64,000 nucleotides of DNA from an uncultured Nocardioides sp. (GTDB taxonomy: Bacteria > Actinomycetota > Actinomycetes > Propionibacteriales > Nocardioidaceae). Positions within the stretch are counted from its first letter, which is position 1, and each line of letters opens with the position of its first letter. The stretch is from NCBI RefSeq assembly GCF_947488515.1, contig NZ_CANKZF010000001.1:1364001-1428000 (forward strand), read 5' to 3'. This document shows positions 1 through 8,546 of this stretch, one piece after another. The position numbers were made by a program, and so were the translations under genes. The notes beneath the pieces are model-generated. The model was not told where the DNA came from, made no database searches, and worked only from the letters and a program-made list of their open reading frames with translations.

Positions 1-27
1 GATGTCCATGATGCGGATGCTAGAGGA

Positions 28-74
28 GTCGAGTGCGCGGTCCCGCGGCGGATACGACCGCCTCCGCACTCGAC
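28..74. terminator. inverted repeat downstream of dapF
   Basis: A perfect 10-bp inverted repeat (GTCGAGTGCG at 28-37, CGCACTCGAC at 65-74) with a second inner 5-bp pair (38-42 with 56-60) lies 5 nt beyond the dapF stop. There is no U-run on either strand, so it is a GC-rich hairpin terminator of the kind common in actinobacteria. It may also serve a gene ending to the left of the window. Confidence 0.55.
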
Positions 75-78
75 CCGG

Positions 79-864
79 TCAGAGGTCGGTGAAGCCCTCG
101 GCGACGAGCACGGCGGGGCCGGTCATCAGCACCCGGTCGTCCTCGGTCCACACCACGTGCAGCGTCCCGCCCGGGACGTCCACGCGGTACGTCGTCCCGC
201 GAGGGGCGTCGTCGGCCAGCGCCGTGGCGACGGCCACCGCACATGCGCCGGTGCCGCACGAGCGGGTCTCCCCCGACCCGCGCTCGTGGACGCGCATCGC
301 GACGTGGCGCTCACCGCGGCGCACCACGAACTCGACGTTGACACCATCGGGGTAGACCGCGTCGTCGTGCTCAGGCGGCTCGACGAGCGGGCCCGGCTCG
401 GCCAGGTTGTCGACGTAGGCCACGGCGTGCGGGTTGCCCATCGAGACGTGGAGCGCCGGCCACGACCGGCCCATCACCGACACCTCGGTCTCGCCCAGCA
501 CCTCGGGCGTGCCCATGTCGGCGGTGTACTCGTCGCCGGACCGGTCGAGGACCTTCACCCCGGCGCGGGTCCGGATGCTCATCGGGAAGGCCTCGCCCTC
601 GCGCTCGTGGAGGTAGCGCGCGAAGACCCGGATGCCGTTGCCGCACATCTCGCTGACCGACCCGTCGGCGTTGCGGTAGTCCATGAACCACCCGTCGCCC
701 TCACGGACCGCCCGCAGCACCCCGTCGCCGCCGATGCCCGAGCGCCGGTCGCACAGCGCCCGCACCCGCTCGTCGGACAGGTCGCCGTGGAGGGTGCCGT
801 CGGCGTCGGGCAGCACCACGAAGTCGTTCTCCGTGCCGTGGCCCTTGAGGAAGGGGTAGCTCAC
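79..864 (-). CDS. dapF: diaminopimelate epimerase DapF
   Basis: DapF interconverts LL- and meso-diaminopimelate in the cytoplasm for lysine and peptidoglycan synthesis. Both catalytic cysteines are visible: the EMCGNGIR motif in the first half and the SCGTGACAVAVA motif in the second, and the 261-residue length is slightly under the usual ~275. The GTG at 864 gives the conserved N-terminus VSYPFLKGHGTENDFVV. An in-frame codon at 930 would add an Arg-rich stretch that is not DapF-like. A CACAAT hexamer ends 6 nt before the GTG, so the mRNA is probably leaderless. The gene is transcribed alone or from the ggt side, 28 nt downstream of ggt. Confidence 0.95.
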   Translation of the reverse strand: MSYPFLKGHGTENDFVVLPDADGTLHGDLSDERVRALCDRRSGIGGDGVLRAVREGDGWFMDYRNADGSVSEMCGNGIRVFARYLHEREGEAFPMSIRTRAGVKVLDRSGDEYTADMGTPEVLGETEVSVMGRSWPALHVSMGNPHAVAYVDNLAEPGPLVEPPEHDDAVYPDGVNVEFVVRRGERHVAMRVHERGSGETRSCGTGACAVAVATALADDAPRGTTYRVDVPGGTLHVVWTEDDRVLMTGPAVLVAEGFTDL

Positions 865-870
865 GCCCCG

Positions 871-876
871 ATTGTG
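871..876 (-). promoter_or_regulatory. -10 element of leaderless dapF
   Basis: CACAAT on the minus strand, then six bases (CGGGGC), then the GTG start. The same hexamer tail and the same six-base spacer occur before miaA (5601-5606). Confidence 0.5.
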
Positions 877-892
877 GCAGGCACGGCCACCC

Positions 893-2761
893 TCAGCGCG
901 CGTCGACCACCTTCGCCGAGCCCTTGCCACGACGGCTCGGTTCGGCCACCGCGGTCATCCGGTTCTTCGGGCCGAGCTCGATCGCCGTCGCCGCGCCGAT
1001 CTCGGCAGCGCTGGTGAACGCGTCGCCCGCCGGGACGAGCGTGTGGCCGAGGGCGGTCAGCGCCGGTCCGTAGGTCGCGATGAACTCCGGCTCGGCGGTC
1101 ACGTTGGCGGTGTTGCGCTGCGTCGCGCGCGGCGCCGCGATGGCCTCCTCGATCGTCATGCCGAGGTCGATCCGGTTGACCAGCATCTGCAGCACGGTCG
1201 TGATGATCGTCGAGCCGCCGGGCGAGCCGAGCGCCAGGAACGGCTTGCCGTCCTTGAGCACGATCGTCGGCGACATCGAGCTGCGCGGGCGCTTGCCAGG
1301 CTGGATGCGGTTGGGGTCGGCGGCGTCGTACACCGTCGAGAAGTCGGTGAGCTCGTTGTTGAGCAGGAAGCCGTAGCCCGGCACGACCATGCCCGAGCCG
1401 CCGGTCTGCTCGATGGTGAGGGTGTACTCGACGACGTTGCCCCACTGGTCGGCGACCGTGAGGTTGGTGGTCGAGATGTTCTCGGTGTCGGCGTCGGTCG
1501 TGCCCTTCGCCGACGACGCGGCGGTGCACACGCCGTCGTAGGACGTCACGTCGCCGGCCGGGACCGGCTTGGTCGCTGCCTTCGTCGGGTTCAGCGAGCA
1601 GGCCCGCTCGACGGCGAACCGGTCGTCGAGGAGCCGCTTGGTCGGGACGTCGACGAAGGCCGGGTCGCCGACGTACTTGCCGCGGTCGGCGTAGGCCAGG
1701 GCGCTGGCCTCGAGGTAGTGGTGGAGCGCCTGCTCGGGCGTCATCGCCGAGAGGTCGTAGCGCTCGAGGATGTTGAGCGCCTCACCGACGGTCGTGCCGC
1801 CCGACGACGACGGCGCCATGCCGTAGACGTCGTGGCCGCGGTAGCTCGTCCTCGCAGCGCGCTGCGAGCGGACCTTGTAGTCGCGCAGGTCGCGGGCGGT
1901 GAGCCAGCCGGCGGGCACGGGGAGGTCGGTGTTCTTGGTCGTGCGCGGCTTGCGCACCACCTCCGACATGAGCCGCGCCAGCTTGCCGCGGTAGAACGCC
2001 TTGGTGCCGCGCTGGGCGATCAGGTCGTAGGTGTCGGCCAGCTCGGGGTTGCGGAAGATCGAGCCGATCTTCGGTGCGTCGCCCTGGGGCAGGAAGAGCT
2101 TCTTGGAGTCCTTGAACGCCGCGAAGCGCACCTCGTTGTCGAGGGTCTGCTGGCGGAAGGTCTCGTCGACCTTGAACCCACGACGCGCGACCTTGGTGGC
2201 CGGGGCGAGCACCTCGCCGAGCGACCACGTGCCCCAGTTGCCGAGCGCCTTGTCCCAGGTGGCGAGGGTGCCGGGCGTGCCGACGCTCGCGCCGCTGGTG
2301 ACCAGGTCGGGGGTGAACGTGTAGGGCTTGCCCGTCGCGGGGTCGATGAACGCGTCCTGCGGCATCTTCATCGGCGCGGTCTCGCGGCCGTCGAGGGTGC
2401 GGACCTTGCCGGACTTCGCGTTGTAGTAGACGAAGTAGCCGCCACCGCCGATGCCCGCGCTGTAGGGCTCGGTGACGCCGAGCGTCGCCGCTGCCGCCAC
2501 CGCGGCGTCGACGGCGTTGCCGCCCGCCTTGAGCACCTTGAGCCCGGCCGCGCTCGCCTCGGGGTCGACCGTGCTGATCGCGCCACCCTTGCCGACCGCG
2601 GTCGGGTCCTTGACGGTCGGGCGGTCAGAGGTGGTCGACGGCGCTGGCGCTGCCTGCGCGGCCGACTGGGCGGGGACCGGCGTGGCGACCAGCGCTGCGG
2701 CGACGGCCAGTCCACTGGCAGCCGAGACGCCGGCGGTGACGCGGCGGGCGAGGTGGGGCAT
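893..2761 (-). CDS. ggt: gamma-glutamyltransferase, secreted
   Basis: Gamma-glutamyltransferase cleaves gamma-glutamyl bonds of glutathione and related compounds outside the membrane; the precursor cuts itself into two subunits. Residues 1-40 form a Sec signal (two Arg, then a hydrophobic Ala/Val core). The autocatalytic Thr is about residue 431 in ISTTNLTVAD, where most relatives have TTH; here the third position is Asn. The GSGMVVPGYGFLLNNELTDFS and SSMSPTIV/GSPGGS segments of the small subunit follow. The ATG at 2761 is preceded by GGGAGG at 7 nt; an ATG-independent extension to 2791 has no such site. It is upstream of dapF by 28 nt. Confidence 0.93.
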   Translation of the reverse strand: MPHLARRVTAGVSAASGLAVAAALVATPVPAQSAAQAAPAPSTTSDRPTVKDPTAVGKGGAISTVDPEASAAGLKVLKAGGNAVDAAVAAAATLGVTEPYSAGIGGGGYFVYYNAKSGKVRTLDGRETAPMKMPQDAFIDPATGKPYTFTPDLVTSGASVGTPGTLATWDKALGNWGTWSLGEVLAPATKVARRGFKVDETFRQQTLDNEVRFAAFKDSKKLFLPQGDAPKIGSIFRNPELADTYDLIAQRGTKAFYRGKLARLMSEVVRKPRTTKNTDLPVPAGWLTARDLRDYKVRSQRAARTSYRGHDVYGMAPSSSGGTTVGEALNILERYDLSAMTPEQALHHYLEASALAYADRGKYVGDPAFVDVPTKRLLDDRFAVERACSLNPTKAATKPVPAGDVTSYDGVCTAASSAKGTTDADTENISTTNLTVADQWGNVVEYTLTIEQTGGSGMVVPGYGFLLNNELTDFSTVYDAADPNRIQPGKRPRSSMSPTIVLKDGKPFLALGSPGGSTIITTVLQMLVNRIDLGMTIEEAIAAPRATQRNTANVTAEPEFIATYGPALTALGHTLVPAGDAFTSAAEIGAATAIELGPKNRMTAVAEPSRRGKGSAKVVDAR

Positions 2762-2839
2762 GGGGATCCTCCCGAGAGTCGATGGCACCACCCTGCCGCT
2801 GCCCCCGCGGGTTGTCCAACACCCCCGGGGGTGCGTCGG

Positions 2840-3358
2840 TCAGCGGACGACCGAGTAGCGCCCACACATGAAGTCGCGGTTGCGGGCGACCTCCTCGAGG
2901 CGCAGCTCGACGTGGCGCGGCAGCACGGGAGCACCGCTGCCGACGGTCACCGGCGCGTACTGGATCCACACCTCGTCGAGCAGGCCGGCGTCGTGGAACT
3001 GCCCGACCAGCTCACCACCGCCGACCACCCACAGGTCCTTGCCGTCGGCGGCCTCGGTCATCTCGGCGTGGATGCGCTGGACGTCGTCGCGGTCGAACCG
3101 CACGCTCGGCGGCGCCTCCGGGAAGGTGCGGTGGGTCAGCACCCACGTCGGCAGCGGACCCCACGGGTCGTCGTCGTGGTCGAGGATCCACTGCCAGGTG
3201 GTGGCGCCCATCGCGCACGCCCCGAGCCGCTCACGGAACCCCGGATAGGCCATCGGGCCCTCCATGTCGATGTCGCGCGAGGTCAACCAGTCGAGCGAGT
3301 GGTCGTCGGTCGCGATGAAGCCGTCGAGGGTGGAGCCGGTGTAGTAGATCGTCGCCAT
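2840..3358 (-). CDS. dihydrofolate reductase-fold (RibD C-terminal type) protein
   Basis: A 172-residue protein of the RibD_C/DHFR-like family. It begins MATIYYTGSTLDGFIA, as is typical for the small stand-alone actinobacterial members, with the NADPH-binding GATTWQWI and VVGGGELVGQFHDAGLLDEV motifs. These are probably cytoplasmic NADPH-dependent reductases, but real substrates are known for few of them. It should not be called folA: the folate-site residues of true DHFR are not apparent. It is separated from ggt by 78 nt and from the TetR gene by 48 nt on the same strand. Confidence 0.85.
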   Translation of the reverse strand: MATIYYTGSTLDGFIATDDHSLDWLTSRDIDMEGPMAYPGFRERLGACAMGATTWQWILDHDDDPWGPLPTWVLTHRTFPEAPPSVRFDRDDVQRIHAEMTEAADGKDLWVVGGGELVGQFHDAGLLDEVWIQYAPVTVGSGAPVLPRHVELRLEEVARNRDFMCGRYSVVR

Positions 3359-3406
3359 CGGACCACCATGGCACCGACCACCGACACCGCGCTTGATCGA
3401 TCGTGC

Positions 3407-3991
3407 CTACCGGACGAGGGCGTCGAGCGCCGGCTGGGCCGCCTCGACGGGCAGGTGCCCGAGGGTGATCAGCTGCGCCATCCCGTGCACGGTCGACCAC
3501 AGCGCCGCCGAGAGGGCCATCGGGTCGCGGCCCTCGTAGGCGGGCTCCTGCACCAGCTGCTCGACCAGGGAACCGAGCAGCTCCTCGTTGCGGGCGATCA
3601 ACGGCGCCATCTCCGCGCTCGGCGCGCCGGCGGCGCAGTAGTCGGGGTCGAAGACCAGCGCGAACGCCTGCGGGTGGGCGGCGGCATAGCTGACGTAGGC
3701 CAGCCCGAGCGCCCGCACCTTCTCGACCGTCCCGTCCGCCGCGGCGACCGCCTCCTCCTGCGCGGTCAGCAGCGCCGCCATGCCGCGTACGCCGAGCGCG
3801 CTGAGCAGCGCGGCCCGGTCGCCGAAGTGGTGGTAGGGCGCGTTGTGGCTCACCCCGGCGCGGCGCGCGACCTCACGCAGGCTGATCTTCGCCGCGGACG
3901 TGGTCTCGAGCAGGTCGAGCGCGGCGTCCTCGAGCGCGGCCTGGAGATTGCCGTGGTGGTATCCGCTCGCAGATCTTGACATGAGCAACAT
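3407..3991 (-). CDS. TetR/AcrR-family repressor
   Basis: A 194-residue TetR regulator. The N-terminal HTH is clear: SLREVARRAGVSHNAPYHHFGDRAALLSALG. The C-terminal ligand domain resembles the WHG subgroup (FALVFDPDYCA). Two starts are possible, ATG at 3991 (GGAG 4 nt upstream) or ATG at 3982. It is divergent from the NAD(P)H-quinone reductase gene across 57 bp holding the TGGAC/GTCCA repeat, so it probably represses that gene and itself. The ligand is not deducible. Confidence 0.9.
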   Translation of the reverse strand: MLLMSRSASGYHHGNLQAALEDAALDLLETTSAAKISLREVARRAGVSHNAPYHHFGDRAALLSALGVRGMAALLTAQEEAVAAADGTVEKVRALGLAYVSYAAAHPQAFALVFDPDYCAAGAPSAEMAPLIARNEELLGSLVEQLVQEPAYEGRDPMALSAALWSTVHGMAQLITLGHLPVEAAQPALDALVR

Positions 3992-4003
3992 CCTACTCCA
4001 ATG

Positions 4004-4037
4004 TGGACGTTGTCCAGATTCTTGTCACTGTCCAGAT
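4004..4037. promoter_or_regulatory. putative TetR operator
   Basis: The divergent intergenic region has a perfect inverted repeat TGGAC-GTT-GTCCA (4004-4016) and a direct repeat of TGTCCAGAT (4011-4019 and 4029-4037). This gives three GTCCA-type half-sites within 34 bp, an arrangement expected for a TetR dimer-of-dimers. Confidence 0.6.
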
Positions 4038-4048
4038 AGGAGCCCGCC

Positions 4049-4678
4049 ATGGGCCACGTCCTCGTCATCGACGGCCACCCCGACCCCGCCTCGCTCACCG
4101 CGCACCTCGCCACGTCGTACGCCACCGGCGCCGGTGCCTCCGCCACCTCGCTCGTGCTGCGCGACCTCGACTTCGACCTCACCCTCCGCACGGGCTACCG
4201 CAGCCCGCAGGTGCTCGAGCCCGACCTCGCCCGGGCCCAGGCGTTGCTCGAGTGGGCCGACCACGTCGCTGTCTTCACCCCGCTCTGGTGGGGCTCGGTG
4301 CCTGCCCTCCTCAAGGGTTTCTTCGACCGGACGCTCGAGCGCGGCTGGGCCTTCCGCTACCAGGACAACGGCATGCCCGAGGGCCTCCTCGCCGGTCGCA
4401 CCGGCCGGCTCGGGGTCACCTCCGACTCGCCGCGGTGGTACCTCCCGTTCGTCGGTGACAGCACCGTCAAGCAGGTCCGCGGCCGCACGATGGAGTTCTG
4501 CGGCATCAAACCGACCAGGCTGACGCGGTACGCCGACGTCCGCGGCCGCACGGAGGAGCAGCTCGCCACCTGGATCCGGGAGGCGGCCGACCTCGGGGCC
4601 GCCGACGCCGCTCGCCCGGGTCGCCCCGACCGACCGGGCCACCCCGACGTCGTACGACCGGAGCCGGCCGCGGCCTGA
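4049..4678 (+). CDS. NAD(P)H-dependent quinone/azo reductase-like flavoprotein
   Basis: A 209-residue flavodoxin-like-fold NAD(P)H oxidoreductase of the NQO1/KefF (Flavodoxin_2) family, probably doing two-electron reduction of quinones or electrophiles with FMN/FAD. Seen in the sequence: MGHVLVIDGHPDP at the start, then VFTPLWWGSVPALLKGFFDRTLERGWAF in the middle, the hallmark of the family. The C-terminal ~25 residues are a low-complexity Arg/Pro/Asp tail beyond the fold. It is divergently paired with the TetR gene and convergent with miaA (1 nt between stop codons). Confidence 0.88.
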   Translation: MGHVLVIDGHPDPASLTAHLATSYATGAGASATSLVLRDLDFDLTLRTGYRSPQVLEPDLARAQALLEWADHVAVFTPLWWGSVPALLKGFFDRTLERGWAFRYQDNGMPEGLLAGRTGRLGVTSDSPRWYLPFVGDSTVKQVRGRTMEFCGIKPTRLTRYADVRGRTEEQLATWIREAADLGAADAARPGRPDRPGHPDVVRPEPAAA

Positions 4679-4679
4679 G

Positions 4680-5594
4680 TCAGCCGCCGAGCCGCTCGAC
4701 CGCCCCGACCGCCTTCTCCACGCGGTCGGGGTCGTCGTGCGCGACCCACACGATGCGCGGATCCTTGCGGAACCACGAGTCCTGGCGGCGCGCGAAGCGG
4801 CGGGTGGCGACGGTGGTCTGCTCGATCGCCTCGGCGAGGGTGCGGTCGCCGGCGAGGTAGCCCATCACCTCCCGGTAGCCGATGGCCCGGGACGCGGTCC
4901 GCGCGCCGGCGAGGCCGCGGGCGAGCAGCGCCTCGACCTCCTCGACGAACCCGCCCGCGAACATCTCCTCGACCCGCCGGGCGATCCGCACGTCGAGCGT
5001 CGGCCGGTCGATGTCGACGCCGACCTGCACGGTCAGCGGGTCGACGTACTCCAGCCGCGGGAGGCTCGCGCTGTAGGGCCTTCCGGTGAGCGCGACGACC
5101 TCCAGGGCGCGGACGACGCGGCGCCCGTTGTCGGGCAGGATCTGCGCGGCCGCGTCGGGGTCGACCCCCGCCAGCCGCTGGTGCAGCGCGTGGCTGCCGA
5201 CCCGCTCGAGCTCGACCTCGAGCTCGCGGCGAAGCGACTCGTCGGTGCCGGGGAACTCGAAGCGGTCGACGATCGCGCGGGTGTAGAGCGCCGAGCCGCC
5301 GACCAGCACGGGGGTGGCGTCGCGGCCGCGGATGTCGGCGATCGCGTCGCGCGCCCAGCCCTGGAAGAGCGCGACGGTCGCCGGCGCGGTGAGCTCGTAG
5401 AGGTCGAGCAGGTGGTGTGGGATCCCGCGGCGCTCCGACTCCGGCAGCTTGGCCGTGCCGACGTCCATCCCGCGGTAGACCTGCATCGCGTCGGTGTTGA
5501 CGACCTCTCCCCCGAGCCGCTCCGCCAGGTCGAGGCTCAGGCCCGTCTTGCCCGACGCCGTGGCACCGACGAGGGCGACGACCGGACGAGGCAT
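4680..5594 (-). CDS. miaA: tRNA dimethylallyltransferase MiaA
   Basis: MiaA transfers a dimethylallyl group to N6 of A37 in tRNAs that read UNN codons; MiaB, also in this window, then methylthiolates the base. The P-loop GATASGKTGLSLDLA is at residues 10-24 and the DAMQVYRGMDVGTAKLP motif follows near 38. The family features IPHHLLDLYEL, GGSALYTRAIVD and AIGYREVMGYL are all present. Length 304 residues is normal. The ATG at 5594 is preceded at 6 nt by GACAAT, suggesting a leaderless message. Confidence 0.95.
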   Translation of the reverse strand: MPRPVVALVGATASGKTGLSLDLAERLGGEVVNTDAMQVYRGMDVGTAKLPESERRGIPHHLLDLYELTAPATVALFQGWARDAIADIRGRDATPVLVGGSALYTRAIVDRFEFPGTDESLRRELEVELERVGSHALHQRLAGVDPDAAAQILPDNGRRVVRALEVVALTGRPYSASLPRLEYVDPLTVQVGVDIDRPTLDVRIARRVEEMFAGGFVEEVEALLARGLAGARTASRAIGYREVMGYLAGDRTLAEAIEQTTVATRRFARRQDSWFRKDPRIVWVAHDDPDRVEKAVGAVERLGG

Positions 5595-5600
5595 GCCCCG

Positions 5601-5606
5601 ATTGTC
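5601..5606 (-). promoter_or_regulatory. -10 element of leaderless miaA
   Basis: GACAAT, then CGGGGC, then ATG. The twelve bases before the start differ from those before dapF only at the first position. Confidence 0.5.
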
Positions 5607-5682
5607 GCAGCGTGGCTAGTCTCGGCAGCGCCGGTGTCCTCCATCCGCCAGGGTGGGCCGGAGATGTCCCGAGGAGGACCCC

Positions 5683-5901
5683 ATGAGCTTCATGGACAAG
5701 GCGAAGGCCAAGCTCACCGAGGCCGTCGACCAGCACGGCGACAAGATCGCGCAGGGCATCGACAAGGCCGGCAGTGTCGTCAACGAGAAGACCGGCGGCA
5801 AGCACGCCGACAAGATCGACCAGGCCACCGGCAAGGCGCGCGACGCCCTCGACTCCCTCGACGGCAAGAACGACGACATCCCGCCCGGCACCACCCGCTG
5901 A
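5683..5901 (+). CDS. MT0933/Rv0909-type small antitoxin-like protein
   Basis: A 72-residue Lys/Asp-rich helical protein matching the MT0933_antitox family pattern: MSFMDKAKAKLTE at the start, a central VVNEKTGGKHADKIDQATGKARD, and an acidic end. The start at 5683 has GAGGAGG 6-7 nt upstream; an earlier in-frame codon at 5653 would add non-conserved residues. In mycobacteria the relative is paired with an SRPBCC-fold toxin, but no such gene is adjacent here (NUDIX follows, miaA precedes divergently). Antitoxin function is therefore only a family label. Confidence 0.75.
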   Translation: MSFMDKAKAKLTEAVDQHGDKIAQGIDKAGSVVNEKTGGKHADKIDQATGKARDALDSLDGKNDDIPPGTTR

Positions 5902-5909
5902 CCGACCCC

Positions 5910-5915
5910 TACGGT
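5910..5915 (+). promoter_or_regulatory. -10 element of leaderless NUDIX gene
   Basis: TACGGT followed by six bases and GTG at 5922. The same hexamer at the same spacing precedes rsmI and the gene starting at 32225. Confidence 0.5.
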
Positions 5916-5921
5916 GACCGC

Positions 5922-6449
5922 GTGACCGACCGCTTCGCCCTCGTCCCGGCGTCCTACGTCTACCTGTTGCGCGACGGGGCCGACGGCACGGAGGTGCTCC
6001 TCCAGCAACGGGGGCCGGTCCCCTACATGGCCGGCCACTGGGCGGCCGCGGCCGCCGGGCACGTCGAGCCCGGCGAGACGGCGTACGACGCCGCGAGCCG
6101 CGAGGCGCTCGAAGAGCTCGGCATCACCGACCTCGACCTCGACTTCGTGCTCACCATGCAGCGCAGCCAGTTCGGCCCGGCCGTCGAGGAGCGGGTCGAC
6201 TGGTTCTTCACCGCGCGCTCGTGGACCGGTGAGCCCCGGATCGTCGAGCCCGACAAGGCGGCGTCGCTGGGGTGGTTCGCGCTGGACGCCCTCCCCGAGC
6301 CGATGGTGCCGCACGAGGCCCAGGCCCTCGCGCACCTCTTCTCCGGGGTCGGCTACCTCACCTTCGGGTGGGACGCTCGCCCGAGCGGGGGTGGCCCGAG
6401 CGCCACGGCCACGACAGGATCCACTGAGACCCAGGGAGGGAATCGATGA
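5922..6449 (+). CDS. NUDIX hydrolase
   Basis: A 175-residue cytoplasmic NUDIX hydrolase that would cleave a nucleoside diphosphate linked to some group X with Mg2+. The Nudix box runs GHVEPGETAYDAASREALEELGI (about residues 46-68), with the catalytic REALEE core intact. The conserved core starts at FALVPASYVYLLRDG, so the GTG at 5922 fits. The frame is open far upstream opposite miaA, but that part is not coding in character. The stop overlaps the next start as ATGA, so the two genes are translationally coupled. The substrate cannot be read from sequence. Confidence 0.88.
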   Translation: MTDRFALVPASYVYLLRDGADGTEVLLQQRGPVPYMAGHWAAAAAGHVEPGETAYDAASREALEELGITDLDLDFVLTMQRSQFGPAVEERVDWFFTARSWTGEPRIVEPDKAASLGWFALDALPEPMVPHEAQALAHLFSGVGYLTFGWDARPSGGGPSATATTGSTETQGGNR

Positions 6450-6754
6450 CCGACGAAGAACTGAGCCCGATGCCCCAGCCGTACGCCGAGGAGCCCCAGC
6501 TGGTGCCCGGTGGCGTCGACGCGTTGGACGAGGACCCGGCCGATGCGGGTCTGGCGCGTGACCTGAACCCCGACAACAACCCCGCCGTCGACGACGCCCT
6601 GCCGGACGAGATCGCCCAGCCGGACGAGAAGTCGCAGGCGCCCGAGGGCGAGGCGGAGGACGAGGAGTCCGACACCCCCCGTGGCTCCGACTCCGAGGAC
6701 GGACCCAGCGCCGGTCAGGAGGCTGAGGACGGCTCGCCCGAGCCTCCCGCCTGA
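6446..6754 (+). CDS. small acidic proline-rich hypothetical protein
   Basis: A 102-residue protein with a very acidic, low-complexity composition: Asp, Glu and Pro dominate, there are no Cys, and there is no hydrophobic segment. It is probably disordered and cytoplasmic. GGGAGGG sits 6 nt before the ATG, which overlaps the NUDIX stop (ATGA). I do not recognise a named family. The good ribosome site and coupling argue that it is real. Confidence 0.65.
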   Translation: MTDEELSPMPQPYAEEPQLVPGGVDALDEDPADAGLARDLNPDNNPAVDDALPDEIAQPDEKSQAPEGEAEDEESDTPRGSDSEDGPSAGQEAEDGSPEPPA

Positions 6755-6780
6755 CGCGATCGCCTCACCGTCGGGTGCTG

Positions 6781-8304
6781 CTAGCCGCAGGCGTTGACCG
6801 CGGACGGGAGGGGTGCGGGCACGCCGACCGACGGCATGCCGAGCCCGACGGCGGTCGCGGCCGGCGGGGCGGACGTACGACGCTCCCACGCGTCGCCGGC
6901 GCGGGTGCGGCGGACCGACTGGATCGCGCTGTCGGCGACGAGGTGGTGCGGGGCGGCGTAGGTGATCTCGACGGTCACCATGTCGCCCGGTCGCACCGAG
7001 TCCTCCGGCACCGCCGAGAAGTCGGCGGCGAAGTGCACGAGCCGGTTGTCCGGCGCACGGCCGGACAGCCGCTTGGTCTCGGCGTTCTTGCGGCCCTCGC
7101 CCTCGGCGACCATCAGCTCGACGCTGCGACCGACGAGCGCCTTGTTCTCCGACCAGGCGATCTCGTCGACGGCCTCTGCCAGGCGCAGGTAGCGGTCCTT
7201 CACGACCTCCGGCGGGACCTGGTCCTCGAGCACGGCCGCCGGGGTGCCGGGGCGCTTGGAGTACTGGAAGGTGAAGGCCGAGGAGAAGCGCGCGGCCCGC
7301 ACGACGTCGAGCGTCGCCTGGAAGTCCTCCTCGGTCTCGCCCGGGAAGCCGACGATGATGTCGGTGGTGATCGCGGCGTCGGGGATCGCGGCCCGCACCC
7401 GCTCGATGATCCCGAGGTACTTCGACTGGCGGTAGGACCGGCGCATGTCACGCAGCACCTTGTCGGAGCCCGACTGCAGCGGCATGTGCAGGGACGGCAT
7501 CACGTTGGGCGTCTCGGCCATCGCCTCGATGACGTCGTCGGTGAACTCCGCGGGGTGCGGGGAGGTGAAGCGCACCCGCTCCAGCCCCTCGATCGAACCG
7601 CAGGCGCGCAGCAGCTTGGAGAAGGCCTGGCGGTCGCCGAACTCGACGCCGTAGGCGTTGACGTTCTGGCCCAGCAGGGTGATCTCGGTGACGCCCTCGG
7701 CGACCAGCGCCTCGACCTCGGCGAGGATCTCGCCGGGCCGGCGGTCCTTCTCCTTGCCGCGCAGCGCCGGCACGATGCAGAACGTGCAGGTGTTGTTGCA
7801 CCCGACCGAGATGGACACCCAGGCGGCGTACGCCGACTCGCGCTTGGTGGGCAGCGTCGAGGGGAAGACCGACAGCGACTCGAGGATCTCGACCTGCGCC
7901 TCCTCGGCGACCCGCGCCCGCTCGAGCAGCACCGGCAGCGAGCCGATGTTGTGGGTGCCGAAGACGACGTCGACCCACGGCGCCTTCTTCGTGATGGTGT
8001 CGCGGTCCTTCTGCGCCAGGCAGCCGCCGACCGCGATCTGCATGTCGGGCTTCGCCGCCTTGACCGGCGCGAGGTGGCTGAGGTTGCCGTAGAGCTTGTT
8101 GTCGGCGTTCTCCCGCACCGCGCAGGTGTTGAAGACGACCACATCAGGGTGGCCGGCCTGCTCGTCCGAGGCATCCCTTTCGAAGCGGACGTAGCCCGCG
8201 TCCTCCAGCAGGCCGCTGAGCCGCTCGGAGTCGTGGACGTTCATCTGGCACCCGTGGGTCTTGACCTCGTAGGTGCGTGCGGGGGTCTCTGCGACGGCGC
8301 TCAT
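6781..8304 (-). CDS. miaB: tRNA 2-methylthio-adenosine synthase MiaB
   Basis: MiaB is a radical-SAM methylthiotransferase that converts i6A37 to ms2i6A37 in tRNA. The N-terminal cluster cysteines are C19 (HGCQMN), C61 (NTCAVREN) and C95 (GGCLAQKD). The radical-SAM triad is C169, C173 and C176 in [19 protein letters not shown]-like RNA-binding region occupies about 380-460. The protein is 507 residues, longer than the usual ~450 because of a non-conserved C-terminal tail rich in Ala/Pro. Its substrate is made by MiaA, encoded 1.2 kb away on the same strand. Confidence 0.95.
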   Translation of the reverse strand: MSAVAETPARTYEVKTHGCQMNVHDSERLSGLLEDAGYVRFERDASDEQAGHPDVVVFNTCAVRENADNKLYGNLSHLAPVKAAKPDMQIAVGGCLAQKDRDTITKKAPWVDVVFGTHNIGSLPVLLERARVAEEAQVEILESLSVFPSTLPTKRESAYAAWVSISVGCNNTCTFCIVPALRGKEKDRRPGEILAEVEALVAEGVTEITLLGQNVNAYGVEFGDRQAFSKLLRACGSIEGLERVRFTSPHPAEFTDDVIEAMAETPNVMPSLHMPLQSGSDKVLRDMRRSYRQSKYLGIIERVRAAIPDAAITTDIIVGFPGETEEDFQATLDVVRAARFSSAFTFQYSKRPGTPAAVLEDQVPPEVVKDRYLRLAEAVDEIAWSENKALVGRSVELMVAEGEGRKNAETKRLSGRAPDNRLVHFAADFSAVPEDSVRPGDMVTVEITYAAPHHLVADSAIQSVRRTRAGDAWERRTSAPPAATAVGLGMPSVGVPAPLPSAVNACG

Positions 8305-8546
8305 TCCGGGGTCCCTGCGGAAGCGCGAGCGTAGCGAGCGGTTTCGTGGGGTGGGTTCATCTCGGGGTCAAGGGTACGGCGGCCGGCGGGGGCCCGGGAA
8401 TCGCGAGGCCGCGCTAGTCCACTCCGCGCACGGCTGGGGTACTACCGGCCGGTGACTGGCGCGCTCCCGCCGCCAGGGCCACACTGGTCGATGATCCACA
8501 ATTGGGTAACAACGAGACCACGTGCGCCGCTGTCTCGGGAGGCTTC

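Noticed and set aside
1-27. Start or end of a gene left of dapF
   Set aside because: An ATG on the minus strand at position 9 and stops on the plus strand are present, but 27 bases give no way to identify a gene.
872-3979. A >1000-codon open frame on the plus strand opposite ggt, the DHFR-like gene and tetR
   Set aside because: It is antisense to three well-supported genes and its translation is Arg/Ala/Gly/Asp-rich without domains. Long antisense frames are expected in GC-rich codon usage.
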